From: Bergeyella_A cardium
GTDB lineage: Bacteria > Bacteroidota > Bacteroidia > Flavobacteriales > Weeksellaceae
Length of the DNA: 64,000 nucleotides
Direction: 5' to 3' (one strand)
Assembly: GCF_030012605.2 (NCBI RefSeq)
Contig: NZ_CP114055.2
Below, in pieces: positions 25,682 to 33,928 of the stretch. Within the stretch, counting starts at the first letter, position 1; every line of letters starts with the position of its first letter. The translations under genes were made by a program, and so were the position numbers. The notes under the pieces were generated by a model, which did not search any database, had not been told where the DNA came from, and worked only from the letters and a program-made list of their open reading frames with translations.

Positions 25682-25741
25682 CGCACAAACAGCGATTTAT
25701 CAATTAAAATCAAGAAAAAAAACAACAAAAATAAATATAAA

Positions 25742-26308
25742 ATGAAAAAATTAATCTTATCATTAGCGCTGTTATCCACTCCTTTTATCTTTGCACAAGA
25801 GAATTTTAATACGCTTTTAGCAAAAGCAAAGCAAGGGGACGCAACCGCACAGTATGAAGTAGCAAAAGCATACACAAAGGACAAAAGCATGGTGCAGGAG
25901 GACACCCAAGCTGTCCATTGGTATACAAAGTCCGCTGAGCAGGGGAATGTAGATGCTCAGTTTGCTCTGGCTATGATATATTATGTAGAAGGAACTACTC
26001 CACAGGACTCTACTAAAGCATTTTTCTGGATGAAGAAAGCAGCAGAGCAAGGCAATGCAGATGCTCAGTATAATTTAGGACTGTTGTACTATGATGGATA
26101 TGGTGTGTCGTATGATTATTCCAAAGCTGTTTATTGGTATACAAAATCTGCTGAGCAAGGGCTTGCGGAGGCTCAGTTTAGTTTAGGAGGTATGTATTAT
26201 TTCGGGCAAGGAGTACAAAAGGACATTACCAAAGCTAAATATTGGCTTCAAAAAGCAGCAGATAAAGGACATAAGGGGGCTCAAGAAGGACTAGAAGTAC
26301 TAAAATAA
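25742..26308 (+). CDS. Sel1-repeat secreted protein 1
   Basis: A 188-residue protein with a signal peptide (MKKLILSLALLSTPFIFAQ) and four Sel1-like repeats of 36 residues (pattern A...Y..G.gv..D..KA..W..KAAEQGnadAQ). These form an alpha-solenoid that usually serves as a scaffold. It ends KAADKGHKGAQEGLEVLK. It is the first of three intact paralogues in tandem, all with nearly the same signal peptide. Partner and role unknown; exported to the periplasm or surface. Confidence 0.9.
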   Translation: MKKLILSLALLSTPFIFAQENFNTLLAKAKQGDATAQYEVAKAYTKDKSMVQEDTQAVHWYTKSAEQGNVDAQFALAMIYYVEGTTPQDSTKAFFWMKKAAEQGNADAQYNLGLLYYDGYGVSYDYSKAVYWYTKSAEQGLAEAQFSLGGMYYFGQGVQKDITKAKYWLQKAADKGHKGAQEGLEVLK

Positions 26309-26331
26309 TAATAATTTTTTCTAAGTTTTTA

Positions 26332-26457
26332 AAGAAAACAAAGCAGAGGAATACAACCACAGCACAAGAAGAGAAGAAAGCCTATTAATTTAAAATAATG
26401 CATTCTAATGGCTGGTCTCAGAAAAAAGAGCTATTAGAAAAAATGAAATATTTCTAA
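26332..26457 (+). pseudogene. decayed C-terminal tails of Sel1-repeat genes
   Basis: The 228-base gap between Sel1 genes 1 and 2 is not random. Positions 26332-26388 read KKTKQRNTTTAQEEKKAY-stop, close to the 'TKAAEQGNTTAQ' repeat of the neighbours after small deletions. Positions 26398-26457 read ...SQKKELLEKMKYF-stop, close to the IELLEKIKK end of Sel1 gene 2. Neither has a start or signal peptide. They look like remains of lost gene copies or of recombination between copies. The similarity was judged by eye. Confidence 0.45.
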
Positions 26458-26508
26458 TTACAGAGAAAATTAAACCGATCTAAAAATCAGAAATTATACT
26501 GGCTTTCT

Positions 26509-26516
26509 TATCTTTG
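26509..26516 (+). promoter_or_regulatory. -7 element TATCTTTG of Sel1 gene 2
   Basis: An exact TAnnTTTG box 20 bases before the ATG at 26537, in the sequence CTTATCTTTGCT that is nearly repeated before Sel1 gene 3 (TTTATCTTTGCT). Confidence 0.6.
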
Positions 26517-26536
26517 CTCCCCTAAAATTATATTTA

Positions 26537-27325
26537 ATGAAAAAGTTGATTTTAACTTTAGCGGTATTGTCTGCCCCTTTTATGTTTGCACAGGAGAATT
26601 TTAATGACCTCTTAAAGAAAGCCCAAAAAGGAGACGCCACCGCACAATATGAAGTAGGAAGCCATTTTATCTTAGAGAAAAAAGATTATAAGACTGCTAT
26701 AGAATGGTATGAAAAAGCAGCGAAAAAAGGTAATATCAAGGCACAGGAAACCTTGGGGATATTGTACGAAAATGGGCAAGGCATCCCACAGAACTACCCT
26801 GAAGCCATCTCTTGGTATACCAAAGCCGCCCAAAAAGGCTCCACAAAATCTCAGTATAATTTAGGAACTCTTTATTATAGCGGTGAGGGCGTTGCGAAGG
26901 ATTATAAGAAAGCCGTAGACTGGTACACCAAAGCTGCGGAACAAGGCTACGCCGATGCTCAGAATGATTTGGCATTTATGTACTATAATGGCTACGGCGT
27001 ACCAAAGAACACCGAAAAAGTAGTGTATTGGGCTACCAAAGCAGCAGAGCAGGGAACAGCAACGGCTCAGCATAACTTAGGCTATTTTTATAGTAAAGGA
27101 GAAATAGTTACTAAGGACTATGAAAAGGCAATCTACTGGTATACTAAGGCTGCGGAGCAGGACTATGTGCTATCACAGTATGAGCTGGGCTTGTTGTATG
27201 GTATGGGAGAAGGAGTGCCGCTGGACTATGCAAAGTCTATCCAATGGCTGGAGAAAGCAGCAAGTAAAGGGCATATGGAATCCATAGAACTGTTGGAAAA
27301 AATCAAAAAAGTCGTAGAAAAGTAA
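26537..27325 (+). CDS. Sel1-repeat secreted protein 2
   Basis: A 262-residue paralogue of gene 1: signal MKKLILTLAVLSAPFMFAQ, then about six Sel1 repeats of 36 residues (for example GNIKAQETLGILYENGQGIPQNYPEAISWYTKAAQKG) and an ending ELLEKIKKVVEK. The first half of the mature protein (ENFNDLLKKAQKGDATAQYEV) is almost the same as in gene 1. It has its own promoter box. Likely a periplasmic or surface scaffold; function unknown. Confidence 0.9.
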   Translation: MKKLILTLAVLSAPFMFAQENFNDLLKKAQKGDATAQYEVGSHFILEKKDYKTAIEWYEKAAKKGNIKAQETLGILYENGQGIPQNYPEAISWYTKAAQKGSTKSQYNLGTLYYSGEGVAKDYKKAVDWYTKAAEQGYADAQNDLAFMYYNGYGVPKNTEKVVYWATKAAEQGTATAQHNLGYFYSKGEIVTKDYEKAIYWYTKAAEQDYVLSQYELGLLYGMGEGVPLDYAKSIQWLEKAASKGHMESIELLEKIKKVVEK

Positions 27326-27332
27326 GTCTAAA

Positions 27333-27425
27333 ATGAAAAAATTGATTTAATATTTGGGGGCGTGCTTCGCCCCTTTTGTTTCGGCGCAGGAGGATTTTTC
27401 CGCGCTTTTGAAGAAAGTGGATTAG
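27333..27425 (+). pseudogene. decayed N-terminus of a further Sel1-repeat gene
   Basis: Starting seven bases after gene 2, one frame reads MKKLI-stop-YLGACFAPFVSAQEDFSALLKKVD-stop. This lines up residue for residue with the signal peptide and first mature residues of genes 1 and 2. One internal TAA replaces the Leu codon of MKKLIL (TTA to TAA is a single change). The repeat region is gone. It is a truncated, nonsense-mutated copy. Confidence 0.7.
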
Positions 27426-27470
27426 AAGACCTAAGGATATTTAAAAGCCAGCATAATTATTGACTTTTTT

Positions 27471-27478
27471 TATCTTTG
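27471..27478 (+). promoter_or_regulatory. -7 element TATCTTTG of Sel1 gene 3
   Basis: An exact TAnnTTTG box 21 bases before the ATG at 27500, in a context nearly the same as that before Sel1 gene 2. Confidence 0.6.
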
Positions 27479-27499
27479 CTTTTCTTTAACTTATAATTA

Positions 27500-28357
27500 A
27501 TGAAAAAACTAATTTTAACCATTATTACTTTATTTATTAATCATTATGTACAAGCACAGGAAAATCCAGATGAAATTATTAGTGATGATACAGAGGAACA
27601 CATCATTGCTCAATACGATGTAGAACCTACCTATCTTAAGGATTTAAGTATAAAACAGGATTACGAAAAAGCAAAATCTTTGTATCAAAAAGCAGCAGAG
27701 AAAAATCAAAAATTTGTAAAAAGTAAATTAGGTTATATTTACAGCCAAAAGCAGGATTACAGCAAGGCTAAATTCTGGATAAAAATTGCTGCAGAGAAAG
27801 GCGATAGAGAAGCACAAAATAATTTAGCCTCTTTATTCGAATATGGTTTAGGTGTAAAGCAAAATTATAATAAAGCTATAAAATGGTATAGGGAATCTGC
27901 AGAAAAAAAATATGATTTAGCACTAAATAATCTGGCTATTCTCTATGCTAAGATGGGAGACTATTCTTCGGCAAGGTTCTGGTCAGAAAAAGCTGCTGAG
28001 CAAGGAAATGCTACCTCGCAGGGGATTTTAGGTGCTTTATATGAAGAAGGTTTTGAGGTGGAGCAGAGTGATGAGTTATCATTTTTATGGTATAAAAAAG
28101 CTGCAGAGAATGGTAATGAAACTGCACAGAATAATTTAGGGCGTATGTACTTTAATCAGCAAGAGTATAACAAGGCTTTATATTGGTTTCAGCAATCGGC
28201 AGACAAGGGTAATATAGATGCATTATATAATCTTTACATTATTTATGCTAAGGGATTAGGAACCAGTAGGGATTTTGAGAAAGCAGAAGAATTTCTCATA
28301 AAAGCTGCTGCAAAAGGTCAGCCACAAGCACTGGAAGTACAAAGAATCAGGGATTAA
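27500..28357 (+). CDS. Sel1-repeat secreted protein 3
   Basis: A 285-residue, more diverged and more AT-rich member of the family. Signal MKKLILTIITLFINHYVQAQ is followed by an acidic stretch to about residue 45 and then about six Sel1 repeats (EAQNNLASLFEYGLGVKQNYNKAIKWYRESAEKK, ALYEEGFEVEQSDELSFLWYKKAAENGN). Two repeats are short, lacking the usual GxGV insert. It ends in a terminator that overlaps the stop codon. Same likely role as its neighbours. Confidence 0.9.
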   Translation: MKKLILTIITLFINHYVQAQENPDEIISDDTEEHIIAQYDVEPTYLKDLSIKQDYEKAKSLYQKAAEKNQKFVKSKLGYIYSQKQDYSKAKFWIKIAAEKGDREAQNNLASLFEYGLGVKQNYNKAIKWYRESAEKKYDLALNNLAILYAKMGDYSSARFWSEKAAEQGNATSQGILGALYEEGFEVEQSDELSFLWYKKAAENGNETAQNNLGRMYFNQQEYNKALYWFQQSADKGNIDALYNLYIIYAKGLGTSRDFEKAEEFLIKAAAKGQPQALEVQRIRD

Positions 28358-28372
28358 ACCCTGATTCTTTTA
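28341..28372 (+). terminator. terminator overlapping the Sel1 gene 3 stop codon
   Basis: A 12-bp perfect stem AAAGAATCAGGG / CCCTGATTCTTT; the TAA stop codon sits in the six-base loop. Confidence 0.8.
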
Positions 28373-28579
28373 TAAATATACTATCTTTACAGTGTTTTAA
28401 ATTAGTAAAGAAATTACACTTTATGACAAAAAAAAGACTAAACTACTAATTCTTAACTATAAAAAATAATTTTAGAGAAAAAAACTAATTTTATTACCAC
28501 TCCCTAAAAACTAATAATCTTAAATACAGCAGATTTTCATCCACATATGATAACCGAAAAATAAATAAACTATACAAAA

Positions 28580-29365
28580 ATGAATAAAATAATGGAAAAT
28601 AAGGAATTAGAACAAGATTGGGTAGTCTATATAGGCAGTGTAGCTGAAAAACCTGCCGCTTTCAGAGTAGATTTGGGACTAGCACAGTTGGCTCCAATTA
28701 CAGACTACTTCCATAGAATAAGTATAACTACTAATCTGAAAAGCCCAACAGAAGAAGGCTTCTCACAAGAGAGTGAGTATGAGGAAATCTATCAAATAGA
28801 AGATAGAATTTCACAAATATTGGAGGACAAAGGAGCAATTTTGTGTGGTGTAGTTACTCGCGAAGGCGAGGTGTGTTGGTACTATTATACTCAGGATAAA
28901 AGCAGTGCTGAGCAAGTTCTAAGCGATATAAAGACCTCGGATTTCGGTTATAATTTAGAAACTAAAATTTCTGATGATGCCAACTGGGAAGCATATTTCC
29001 AGTACCTCTTCCCAAATATCTATGAAATGCAAGGTATTCAGAATGACAGGGTTCGTCAGCAATGCAAAGAGGCCGGTGACCAGCTTAGTACCGAACGAGA
29101 GATACAGCATTGGCTCTATTTCTCAACTGAAACAAATATGAGAAACGCTCTGGCCAAAATAGAAGAATTTGGATTTAAAATATTAGAAGCTGGAGAGATA
29201 GACTTAGAGAATGAAGAGCCACAGTCGGAGCCCGTAGGTTTTAAAATCCTTGCCTCAAAAATAAACTCTCCACAGGATATAGATGATGATACTTGGAATC
29301 TTATTGACATCGCCCTTGATCATAATGGAGAATACGATGGCTGGGAAACTCAGATTATAAAATAG
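28580..29365 (+). CDS. DUF695 / RraB-like two-domain protein
   Basis: A 261-residue cytoplasmic protein. The first half (DWVVYIGSVAEKPAAFRVDLGL... ISITTNLKSP) fits the DUF695 family. The second half (REIQHWLYFSTETNMRNALAKIEEFGFKI ... YDGWETQII) fits the RraB family, whose E. coli member binds and inhibits RNase E. The ending YDGWET is a hallmark of that family. Flavobacterial RNase E/G is a distant form, so an effect on RNA decay is not assured. The 222 bases before it hold no gene. The start could be the ATG at 28580 or 28592. Confidence 0.78.
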   Translation: MNKIMENKELEQDWVVYIGSVAEKPAAFRVDLGLAQLAPITDYFHRISITTNLKSPTEEGFSQESEYEEIYQIEDRISQILEDKGAILCGVVTREGEVCWYYYTQDKSSAEQVLSDIKTSDFGYNLETKISDDANWEAYFQYLFPNIYEMQGIQNDRVRQQCKEAGDQLSTEREIQHWLYFSTETNMRNALAKIEEFGFKILEAGEIDLENEEPQSEPVGFKILASKINSPQDIDDDTWNLIDIALDHNGEYDGWETQIIK

Positions 29366-29368
29366 CCT

Positions 29369-29396
29369 AAAACCTCCCCTAAAAAGGAGGTTTTCC
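29369..29396 (+). terminator. terminator after the DUF695/RraB gene
   Basis: AAAACCTCC ... GGAGGTTTT inverted repeat followed by pyrimidines. Confidence 0.7.
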
Positions 29397-29425
29397 TTAT
29401 TCGTGCATTTCCCAACTAAATAAAA

Positions 29426-29433
29426 TATATTTG
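29426..29433 (+). promoter_or_regulatory. -7 element TATATTTG of the metallophosphoesterase
   Basis: An exact TAnnTTTG box. The first in-frame ATG (29438) is only four bases on, at or before the expected transcription start, so translation more likely begins at 29453. Confidence 0.6.
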
Positions 29434-29452
29434 CGTAATGAGAAATTTAAGG

Positions 29453-30616
29453 ATGGATACTAAAAAATTACTACTCGCATTAGGGCTTTTTATGATGAGC
29501 GCCCCTACCCTATTCTACTCACAACTAACTCCCCACATCTCCGAGAAAAGATTGAGCAAAGACACCTCAAAAGCGGATATTGATGGGGTTTATATCTTTT
29601 ATAATGATGAGGGAGCAGTCGCAAAGCAAGTCATTAAGAAAAACGGAACTCCCATTGTAAAGACAAAGCACTTCAAAAAAAGTATAACGGGTAAAAAGTT
29701 TCAGATTTTGGTGAATGATAAGGAACATTTCCCTACCCGCATCCAAAAACAGCTTCAAAACCAACCATCGGTCTACCCAATGCCAGAGAAATTCATCGCT
29801 ATATCCGATATAGAAGGGGAATATAATGCGTTTCGTACCTTCCTCATTAATAATAAAGTCATTGACAAGAATAATCAGTGGATTTTCGGTTCTGGGCACT
29901 TGATTACACTTGGGGATTTCTTCGATAGAGGGCTATTGGTAACTCAAACCCTCTGGCTCATCTACTCCCTCGAAGAACAGGCGGAAAAAGCAGGCGGGAA
30001 AGTACATTTTATACTCGGAAACCACGATATAATGAATATGAGCCACGACTTCCGATATGTGCGCAAGAAATATTTTGAAAATGCCCGCTTAATGAATGAG
30101 GAATACATCAATTTCTACAAGCCAAATACCGAGCTTGGTCGATGGCTGGGCACAAAAAATATCATTGAAAAAATTGGTTCTTATGTATTCGTACACGCGG
30201 GTATCTCTAAAGAGGTGAGCGACCTTAATCTATCCATTCCAGAGATGAACAGCATCGCAAGGCGGTATTATTTCAATACAAAATCAGCACAAACTAGCTC
30301 TGATAAACTCGCCAATGGACTTTATATGTATGCTAAAAGTCCAACTTGGTACAGAGGCTTTGGGAAAGCAGATATTGACAGGTCAGATTTTGAAGAAATC
30401 AGACAAAAAATGGGTGCTGATAAGTTCGTTATAGGGCATACACTGCATACAACTATTACCTACCTCCTCGATAAGAAAGTAATTGATATAGATGTGCATC
30501 ACGCAGGCGGTAAAACCCAAGGATTGCTCGTAGAAAATGGCAAGGAATACGCGGTGGATATTCACGGGAATACATCTGCAATCGTAGAAAATGCAAGCCC
30601 AGAGGACGGAGACTAA
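29453..30616 (+). CDS. secreted metallophosphoesterase (calcineurin-like)
   Basis: A 387-residue protein with a signal peptide (MDTKKLLLALGLFMMSAPTLFYSQ). The phosphoesterase motifs appear in order: ISDIEGEYNAF (first Asp ligand; the usual D.H is D.E here), GDFFDRG, LGNHDIMNMSHD, VFVHAGIS and GHTLH. This order resembles the Shewanella-like phosphatase group. It probably removes phosphate from exported proteins or small esters. The start at 29453 is preferred because the promoter box ends at 29433; an upstream ATG at 29438 would add five residues. purN follows 22 bases after the stop. Confidence 0.87.
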   Translation: MDTKKLLLALGLFMMSAPTLFYSQLTPHISEKRLSKDTSKADIDGVYIFYNDEGAVAKQVIKKNGTPIVKTKHFKKSITGKKFQILVNDKEHFPTRIQKQLQNQPSVYPMPEKFIAISDIEGEYNAFRTFLINNKVIDKNNQWIFGSGHLITLGDFFDRGLLVTQTLWLIYSLEEQAEKAGGKVHFILGNHDIMNMSHDFRYVRKKYFENARLMNEEYINFYKPNTELGRWLGTKNIIEKIGSYVFVHAGISKEVSDLNLSIPEMNSIARRYYFNTKSAQTSSDKLANGLYMYAKSPTWYRGFGKADIDRSDFEEIRQKMGADKFVIGHTLHTTITYLLDKKVIDIDVHHAGGKTQGLLVENGKEYAVDIHGNTSAIVENASPEDGD

Positions 30617-30638
30617 CCCCAAAATAAACCTTAGAGAA

Positions 30639-31202
30639 ATGAAGAATATCGTTGTTTTAGCATCAGGATCGGGTTCTAATTTAGAGCGAATTATAGAATG
30701 TACCCAAAATGGTGAAATCCCCAATACCCAAGTGCGCCTTGTAGTAGCCGACAGGGATTGCTATGCTCTCCAACGGGCAAAAAATCACGAGATATCCAAT
30801 CAGCTCATCCCTCGTGGGAAGGATTTCTGCGAGAAACTTGAAGAGATTCTACCTGAAAACACAGATTTGATAGTATTGGCAGGCTTTCTTTCCATTATCA
30901 CAAAGGATTTTGCGGAGAAATACAAGGGTAAAATCATCAATATTCACCCTTCTCTCCTGCCCAAATTCGGTGGTAAAGGGATGTGGGGGATGAATGTACA
31001 CAAGGCTGTCATCAATGCTAATGAACCTGAAAGCGGCGCAACAGTACATTTCGTGACGGCAGGTATAGACGAAGGGGAAATTATCATACAAGGTAGCGTG
31101 CCCCTCTCTCCCAATGAAACCCCAGAAAGCCTCGCTGAGAAAATCCACGAGATAGAGCATAAAATCTTCCCAGAGGGGATTAGAAGGGTGTTAGGAAAAT
31201 AA
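30639..31202 (+). CDS. purN: phosphoribosylglycinamide formyltransferase
   Basis: A 187-residue PurN that transfers a formyl group from 10-formyl-THF to GAR (third step of purine synthesis). Motifs: IVVLASGSGSNLERIIE (phosphate loop), LAGFLSIIT, the catalytic IINIHPSLLPKFGGKGMWG (Asn, His) and GATVHFVTAGIDEGEIIIQ with the catalytic Asp. The start at 30639 is the family N-terminus; an in-frame ATG at 30591 lies inside the previous gene. Likely cotranscribed with the metallophosphoesterase by position only. Confidence 0.95.
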   Translation: MKNIVVLASGSGSNLERIIECTQNGEIPNTQVRLVVADRDCYALQRAKNHEISNQLIPRGKDFCEKLEEILPENTDLIVLAGFLSIITKDFAEKYKGKIINIHPSLLPKFGGKGMWGMNVHKAVINANEPESGATVHFVTAGIDEGEIIIQGSVPLSPNETPESLAEKIHEIEHKIFPEGIRRVLGK

Positions 31203-31249
31203 AAAAAACAATACAAACCAAGAATAATAATTTATTAAATAAATAGACT

Positions 31250-32023
31250 ATGCGTACTTTTTTTAATGGAGCCAATTGCGATATATACATTGGTCAAGGT
31301 GCAGGCAAGAAACTATTAGATGATATTACCAATGCCAAACGAAGTGTAAAGATTGTTTCCCCATTTTTATCTCCTTTTCTAATAAAAGAACTTATTTATC
31401 TGTATACAAGAGGTGTCAATGTTCATCTAATCACCACAGATAATATCGAAGACTATTATGATTCTTCTTACGAAAAGAATATTTATAAACTTATTCGGCA
31501 AACCAGAATCATAGATAAAGAAGCTGAAAGAATTAGAAATAAATGGTTAGATATTGTAAAATATCTCCTTTTTGCTAATATTGGATTAATCTGTATTTTA
31601 TCACTCTCTGCATTTTTTTACTGGGATATGAAACTAATTTATGGATTAATCCCAATTCTTCTAATATTCCTGATTAGAAGTTATTTTAAAGAGAAAATAA
31701 AATCCAAACGGATTTACAATTATGAGTACTCTCAGCTATTTCCTTTCAAGGTATATGTCTCTCCTCAAAATTTCAATATGTATAAAAATATGTATATACA
31801 TAGTAAAATCTATATCATTGATGATGAAATTGCTTATATGGGATCGCTAAACTTCACAGCAAACGGTACCAAAGATAATTTTGAAACCCGAATAAGAACC
31901 ACAGATGAAGGAGCATTAGAGAAAATTGTAGATATATTCAAAGAACTTTTTTATCACTCTGGATTACCCGAAAGAGATATTCAATCGTGGGGAAGTTTTC
32001 TATATAAAGAGCCTATAAATTAA
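31250..32023 (+). CDS. phospholipase-D-like membrane protein with one HKD motif
   Basis: A 257-residue protein. Its N-terminal half is a PLD fold (DDITNAKRSVKIVSPFLSPFLIKELIYLYTRGVNVHLIT). Residues about 102-145 are two closely spaced membrane segments (LLFANIGLICILSLSAFFYW and LIYGLIPILLIFLI). The second half carries a full HxKx4D motif, MYIHSKIYIIDDEIAYMGSLNFT, near residue 184. Having one HKD motif, it should act as a dimer, as Nuc-type nucleases do. Substrate could be nucleic acid or phospholipid. It starts an AT-rich block unlike purN before it. Confidence 0.85.
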   Translation: MRTFFNGANCDIYIGQGAGKKLLDDITNAKRSVKIVSPFLSPFLIKELIYLYTRGVNVHLITTDNIEDYYDSSYEKNIYKLIRQTRIIDKEAERIRNKWLDIVKYLLFANIGLICILSLSAFFYWDMKLIYGLIPILLIFLIRSYFKEKIKSKRIYNYEYSQLFPFKVYVSPQNFNMYKNMYIHSKIYIIDDEIAYMGSLNFTANGTKDNFETRIRTTDEGALEKIVDIFKELFYHSGLPERDIQSWGSFLYKEPIN

Positions 32024-32077
32024 AGGTATTGTTAAATTACTATATTTAGTTTATTATTTAGCTTTAAAAACAAAACT

Positions 32078-32869
32078 ATGGATAGAAAAGAACTTTTAGA
32101 ATCATTAGATAAACTTAAAAAGGGATATATTTCTTCTATCAATACTCTTGAAATAATGATGAATTGGGGAAGAGTACAACTGGAATCCCTTTATGCTACT
32201 AAAATTGGAAAGTATAAAATAGAATTGCTGGAGCTCAATATTCAACTAAAAGCACTAAAAAAGAAAATACAGTTTTGTCATCAATACATCAATCAGGACA
32301 AAGAGCCAGCATTTGATAAGATAGAAGCAGAAGTAGAGGCGATGATAAAGAAAGCATATGAAGAAGTACATTTAGAAAAGCAAAAGATTGTAATGGGGAA
32401 AGAATTTCTTAAAAATTTACATTCGCCAACTGACAGTGCAGAAATCCGCAAAATCTATCGAAATATTGCAAAATCACTGCATCCAGATATCAATCCTCAT
32501 CTTACAGAATATCAAAAAGAGTTATGGTATATATTTCATAAGGCATATAAAAGTGGCGATTTAGATAGGCTTAAAGCATTAGAAGTAGCTTTTTCAGAAG
32601 ATTTGAAAAAATCTGAAGAACAAAATGAGGAACTCTCAGAAGAAGAAATTTTATTACAAACCGCTACCTTAGCACAAGGTATAAAAGAGTTGGAAGAAGA
32701 TATTGCAAATCTTGAAAAGGAATTTCCTTTTAATATTGCTGACCAAATTCGTGATGAAGAATGGGTAGAGGAACAGCAGGAAATATTAAAAAATGAGATA
32801 GATGAAATAAAAAAAGTAATTAAGGAAAAAGAAAAAATCTATAAACTAATAAGAGAAACTTATGAGTAA
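32078..32869 (+). CDS. J-domain-like coiled-coil protein
   Basis: A 263-residue, very charged protein. Residues about 1-110 are long helices (coiled coil). Residues about 115-175 resemble a J domain: IRKIYRNIAKSLHPDINPHLTEYQKELWYIFHKAYKSGDLDRLKAL. The diagnostic HPD is near residue 135, followed by 'F..AY..gD...L'. The C-terminal part is again coiled coil (LEEDIANLEKEFPF). J domains stimulate DnaK-type chaperones. Its stop overlaps the HIRAN gene by 8 bp, so the two proteins are translationally linked. Confidence 0.82.
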   Translation: MDRKELLESLDKLKKGYISSINTLEIMMNWGRVQLESLYATKIGKYKIELLELNIQLKALKKKIQFCHQYINQDKEPAFDKIEAEVEAMIKKAYEEVHLEKQKIVMGKEFLKNLHSPTDSAEIRKIYRNIAKSLHPDINPHLTEYQKELWYIFHKAYKSGDLDRLKALEVAFSEDLKKSEEQNEELSEEEILLQTATLAQGIKELEEDIANLEKEFPFNIADQIRDEEWVEEQQEILKNEIDEIKKVIKEKEKIYKLIRETYE

Positions 32870-33260
32870 TCAAGAAAATTTTGAACTTAGCAAAACAGAT
32901 CCTGCATTACTAAAATTAGTAAGCGGAGGGACAATATCTTTTAAAGCATTTGAGGAGGATATTCTTGCTTTAGCATCTGTTATAGCAGGCACATCACACC
33001 AAAATCTCAGCGAGATAGAAGATAAGATCATTATAAAAGAATCCATACTTAAACTAAAACGAGAACCTGATAATGAGTATGATAAATTTGCAATCTGTAT
33101 TCTATTTGAGGAGCATAAACTCGGATATATTCCCAAAGCAAAGAACCAAACTATTGCCAGACTAATGGATGCTGGCAAAGAGTTTTATGCTAAAGCTACC
33201 CATAAAGAATGGGAAGGGAAATGGTTAAAAATAGATATGGAAGTATTTTTAAAAGATTAA
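32862..33260 (+). CDS. HIRAN domain protein
   Basis: A 132-residue protein whose residues about 35-130 form a HIRAN domain: VIAGTSHQNL, LKLKREPDNEYDKFAICILFEEHKLGYIPKAKNQTIARLMDAGKEF. HIRAN domains bind DNA ends (as in HLTF) and occur in bacteria alone or with nucleases and helicases. The gene begins inside the end of the J-domain gene (8-bp overlap). It is followed directly by a broken DUF5655-type gene. Confidence 0.88.
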   Translation: MSNQENFELSKTDPALLKLVSGGTISFKAFEEDILALASVIAGTSHQNLSEIEDKIIIKESILKLKREPDNEYDKFAICILFEEHKLGYIPKAKNQTIARLMDAGKEFYAKATHKEWEGKWLKIDMEVFLKD

Positions 33261-33271
33261 TAGGATAACAA

Positions 33272-33423
33272 ATGAGGCTTTTTAAACAAAAAAATCTATT
33301 GTTTTCTGGGAGAAAATCTCCCCTTTTAAATTAGAAAGAGATATTCAACAACTATTTGAAAACAACTCTGAACAAATTATTGGATTAAAATTTATAAAAA
33401 CATCTCAATGGACTGGTATTTAA
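33272..33423 (+). pseudogene. truncated, frameshifted DUF5655/DUF4268-type gene
   Basis: An ATG at 33272 opens MRLFKQKN, and after a shift of frame in an A7 run (near 33291) the reading continues as WEKISPFKLERDIQQLFENNS then EQIIGLKFIKTSQ and a stop at 33421. This matches by memory the N-terminus of a family whose members start MxLFK... and continue FKLEKDIQxLxExNLexIFGLkFV. Those proteins are predicted transport or nuclease-like and several hundred residues long. Everything after the first 50 codons is missing. The next gene starts inside its end. Confidence 0.6.
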
Positions 33424-33908
33424 AACAGAATATCCGTGGTGTGATTCATCATTTAGAGAGTACTTTAAATAAAAAGTCATCAAACTTCACCCGATTAGAG
33501 AAACAGACAACAGGATATTACTATCTTATGGCTCTTATTAGCAAAATGGATACCCTAGCTTATAATAATTATGGAGATTTTGTAGATAGAATTGATTTTA
33601 TTATAAATATGTTTCCAACTAAGAGAAATGGGAGTCTTCGCTATGGAAAATACCTTACTCATTATTATAACTTTAGAAAATATATCCGAAAAGAATACGG
33701 CTATCTTCATAAAAATGTAATCTATTGGAAAACATTTATATACCTTTCATTATCAGGACTGGTTATAGGAGTTTTTACAAATATTTATATGGGGATTATT
33801 TTAGGTTTATTTTTAGGACACTTTATAGGAATTTCTCGTGAAAAATATGTTAGAAAACAAGGGTTGATATTAGATTCTGAACTTAGCAACTCGAAAAATC
33901 AAAATTAA
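33408..33908 (+). CDS. hypothetical membrane protein
   Basis: A 166-residue protein I do not recognise. Residues 1-105 are soluble and mostly helical, rich in Tyr, Asn and Lys. Residues about 108-148 hold two adjacent membrane segments (FIYLSLSGLVIGVFTNIY, MGIILGLFLGHFIGI) ending in a basic cytoplasmic tail. Its start overlaps the end of the broken DUF5655-type gene, suggesting the truncation brought the two together. Strongly AT-rich like its neighbours. Confidence 0.6.
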   Translation: MDWYLKQNIRGVIHHLESTLNKKSSNFTRLEKQTTGYYYLMALISKMDTLAYNNYGDFVDRIDFIINMFPTKRNGSLRYGKYLTHYYNFRKYIRKEYGYLHKNVIYWKTFIYLSLSGLVIGVFTNIYMGIILGLFLGHFIGISREKYVRKQGLILDSELSNSKNQN

Positions 33909-33928
33909 ACTCAATAAAACAAACACTA

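Noticed and set aside
28373..28579. Possible small gene between Sel1 gene 3 and the DUF695/RraB gene
   Set aside because: Only very short frames with frequent stops; AT-rich spacer.
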